Of a stretch of DNA of 64,000 nucleotides, positions 63,280 through 64,000 are shown one piece after another; position 1 is the first letter of the stretch; each line of letters opens with the position of its first letter. The translations under genes and the position numbers were made by a program. This DNA is from Syngnathus acus (lineage: Eukaryota > Chordata > Actinopteri > Syngnathiformes > Syngnathidae): NCBI RefSeq assembly GCF_901709675.1, contig NC_051108.1:4252631-4316630 (forward strand). Reading direction: 5' to 3'. The notes beneath the pieces were generated by a model. It searched no databases and was not told the DNA's origin. It worked only from the letters and a program-made list of their open reading frames with translations.

Positions 63280-64000
63280 CTGCAAATGGGAAAGAAGTAG
63301 AGCTGAGGAAGTGTCACCAAAATAATTTTGAAATATAATCAAGTAGTAGTAGCCATGCAGAAGAGAGGTAGTCTAGAAATAAATATGTACAGTAGAAGAA
63401 GAAGCAGTGTCACCAGAAGAAACCAGGGTTAAAAAAACACAACTGATTCATTCACTTGAGCCCTTTTTCATTCTGAATATGTTCCTGGTGCCTTTCTTAT
63501 GGTGACATTGTCAACATCTCAGATCATTTCTGATTTCTGCACAAGCGGACACGCATGCAATTTTCTTCATTCCAACGGGTTTCAGAAGTTTTATCCGAGT
63601 AAAACTTCAAGTGTTGCATTTCCTCGGTGAACAAGCAAGACAAAACAGCGAATAAACGTTCACTCATAAAATGACAAAATATGTTACGAGTATTCTCACA
63701 AGGGTTTAGTGGGGGGATTTTTTAAAACAGAAATGCTTAAATATTACTTTGAGACAAAATTGCCAGTTGTTACTAGAAAACTATATTCATTTTTATAATT
63801 GGATTTATATAGGCTATCTTGATTTTCTGACTGCTAAATTCTAGTGAGAACAGGCTTTCCTCTCAATTAGCTTTTCTCAAACATTTCTTCTTTAAGAATA
63901 CACAATGGACATGTCGACTTAGATTTAATGAGGCACGATAGAAAGAAAAAAAAGACCACAGTGAATATCTAGGATGCATTTTAGCCAAAAAACTATTCAA
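63280..64000 (-). other. nrxn3 alpha intron upstream of the EGF3 exon
   Basis: Nothing recognisable is seen in this stretch. It is AT-rich intron continuing past the window edge. Confidence 0.7.

Larger units (their letters stand above)
1..64000 (-). other. nrxn3: neurexin-3 gene locus, internal part (alpha/beta switch region)
   Basis: The whole window lies inside a neurexin gene read on the minus strand. Neurexins are presynaptic single-pass adhesion proteins that bind neuroligins, LRRTMs and cerebellins. Four exons are visible: EGF-like 3 at 63.2 kb, the beta-specific first exon at 42.8 kb, and two exons of the last LNS domain at 25.0 and 4.6 kb. Their order, phases and sizes match the vertebrate family. 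Residues such as FNIGTVDIS and [18 protein letters not shown] fit neurexin-3 better than neurexin-1 or -2 as I remember them. Upstream alpha exons lie beyond 64000, and the splice-site-4 exon and C-terminal exons lie before position 1. The a or b teleost paralog is not resolved. Confidence 0.9.

Noticed and set aside
1-64000. A wholly new gene system, CRISPR array, viral insertion or tRNA/rRNA gene
   Set aside because: None was seen on either strand. All strong signals resolve to nrxn3, tp53 or known types of DNA-transposon and simple repeats.

Overview
The window is vertebrate genomic DNA and almost certainly from a percomorph-type teleost fish. It is intron-dominated and AT-rich. Short coding exons have GT/AG borders, and there are many short palindromic DNA-transposon remnants of fish type. 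No prokaryotic, viral or CRISPR-like organisation is visible. Genus and species cannot be fixed from the sequence alone.

The frame of the window is a neurexin gene on the minus strand, best matched to neurexin-3 (nrxn3; a or b paralog not resolved). Four coding exons are recognised, in transcript order. They are the third EGF-like exon of alpha-neurexin (63279-63160), the beta-neurexin-specific first exon with its own start and signal peptide (42917-42674), and the two exons of the shared last LNS/laminin-G domain (25101-24920 and 4720-4549). Phases agree: either the EGF exon (alpha) or the beta exon (beta) splices onto the 25.1 kb exon. The last exon ends at the position of canonical splice site 4. 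The window is therefore the alpha/beta switch region of the gene, with very long introns (about 38 kb and 20 kb).

Nested in the 20 kb intron, on the opposite (plus) strand, is an intron-containing and apparently intact tp53 gene (ATG at 12747, stop at 16784). Ten coding exons give about 348 residues: an MDM2-box-like transactivation motif, the full zinc-binding DNA-binding core, a tetramerisation domain and the C-terminal tail. It is not a retrocopy. A small CpG-rich patch at 11.5-12.0 kb may be its promoter and non-coding first exon, and an ATTAAA lies at 17175.

The rest is intron filled with repeats. About twenty copies belong to a TA-flanked palindromic MITE group with ends like TACCGTATTTTCCGCACTA. 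Some subfamilies carry a captured piece resembling the end of a second, hAT-like family. Five hAT-like MITEs start near CAGGGGTGTCAAACTC, and four of these have visible 8-bp target duplications. Simple repeats and a few other inverted-repeat elements make up the remainder. Most short open frames in these regions are chance or MITE-derived.

The most notable feature is tp53 sitting antisense inside a neurexin-3 intron. In mammals these genes lie on different chromosomes.
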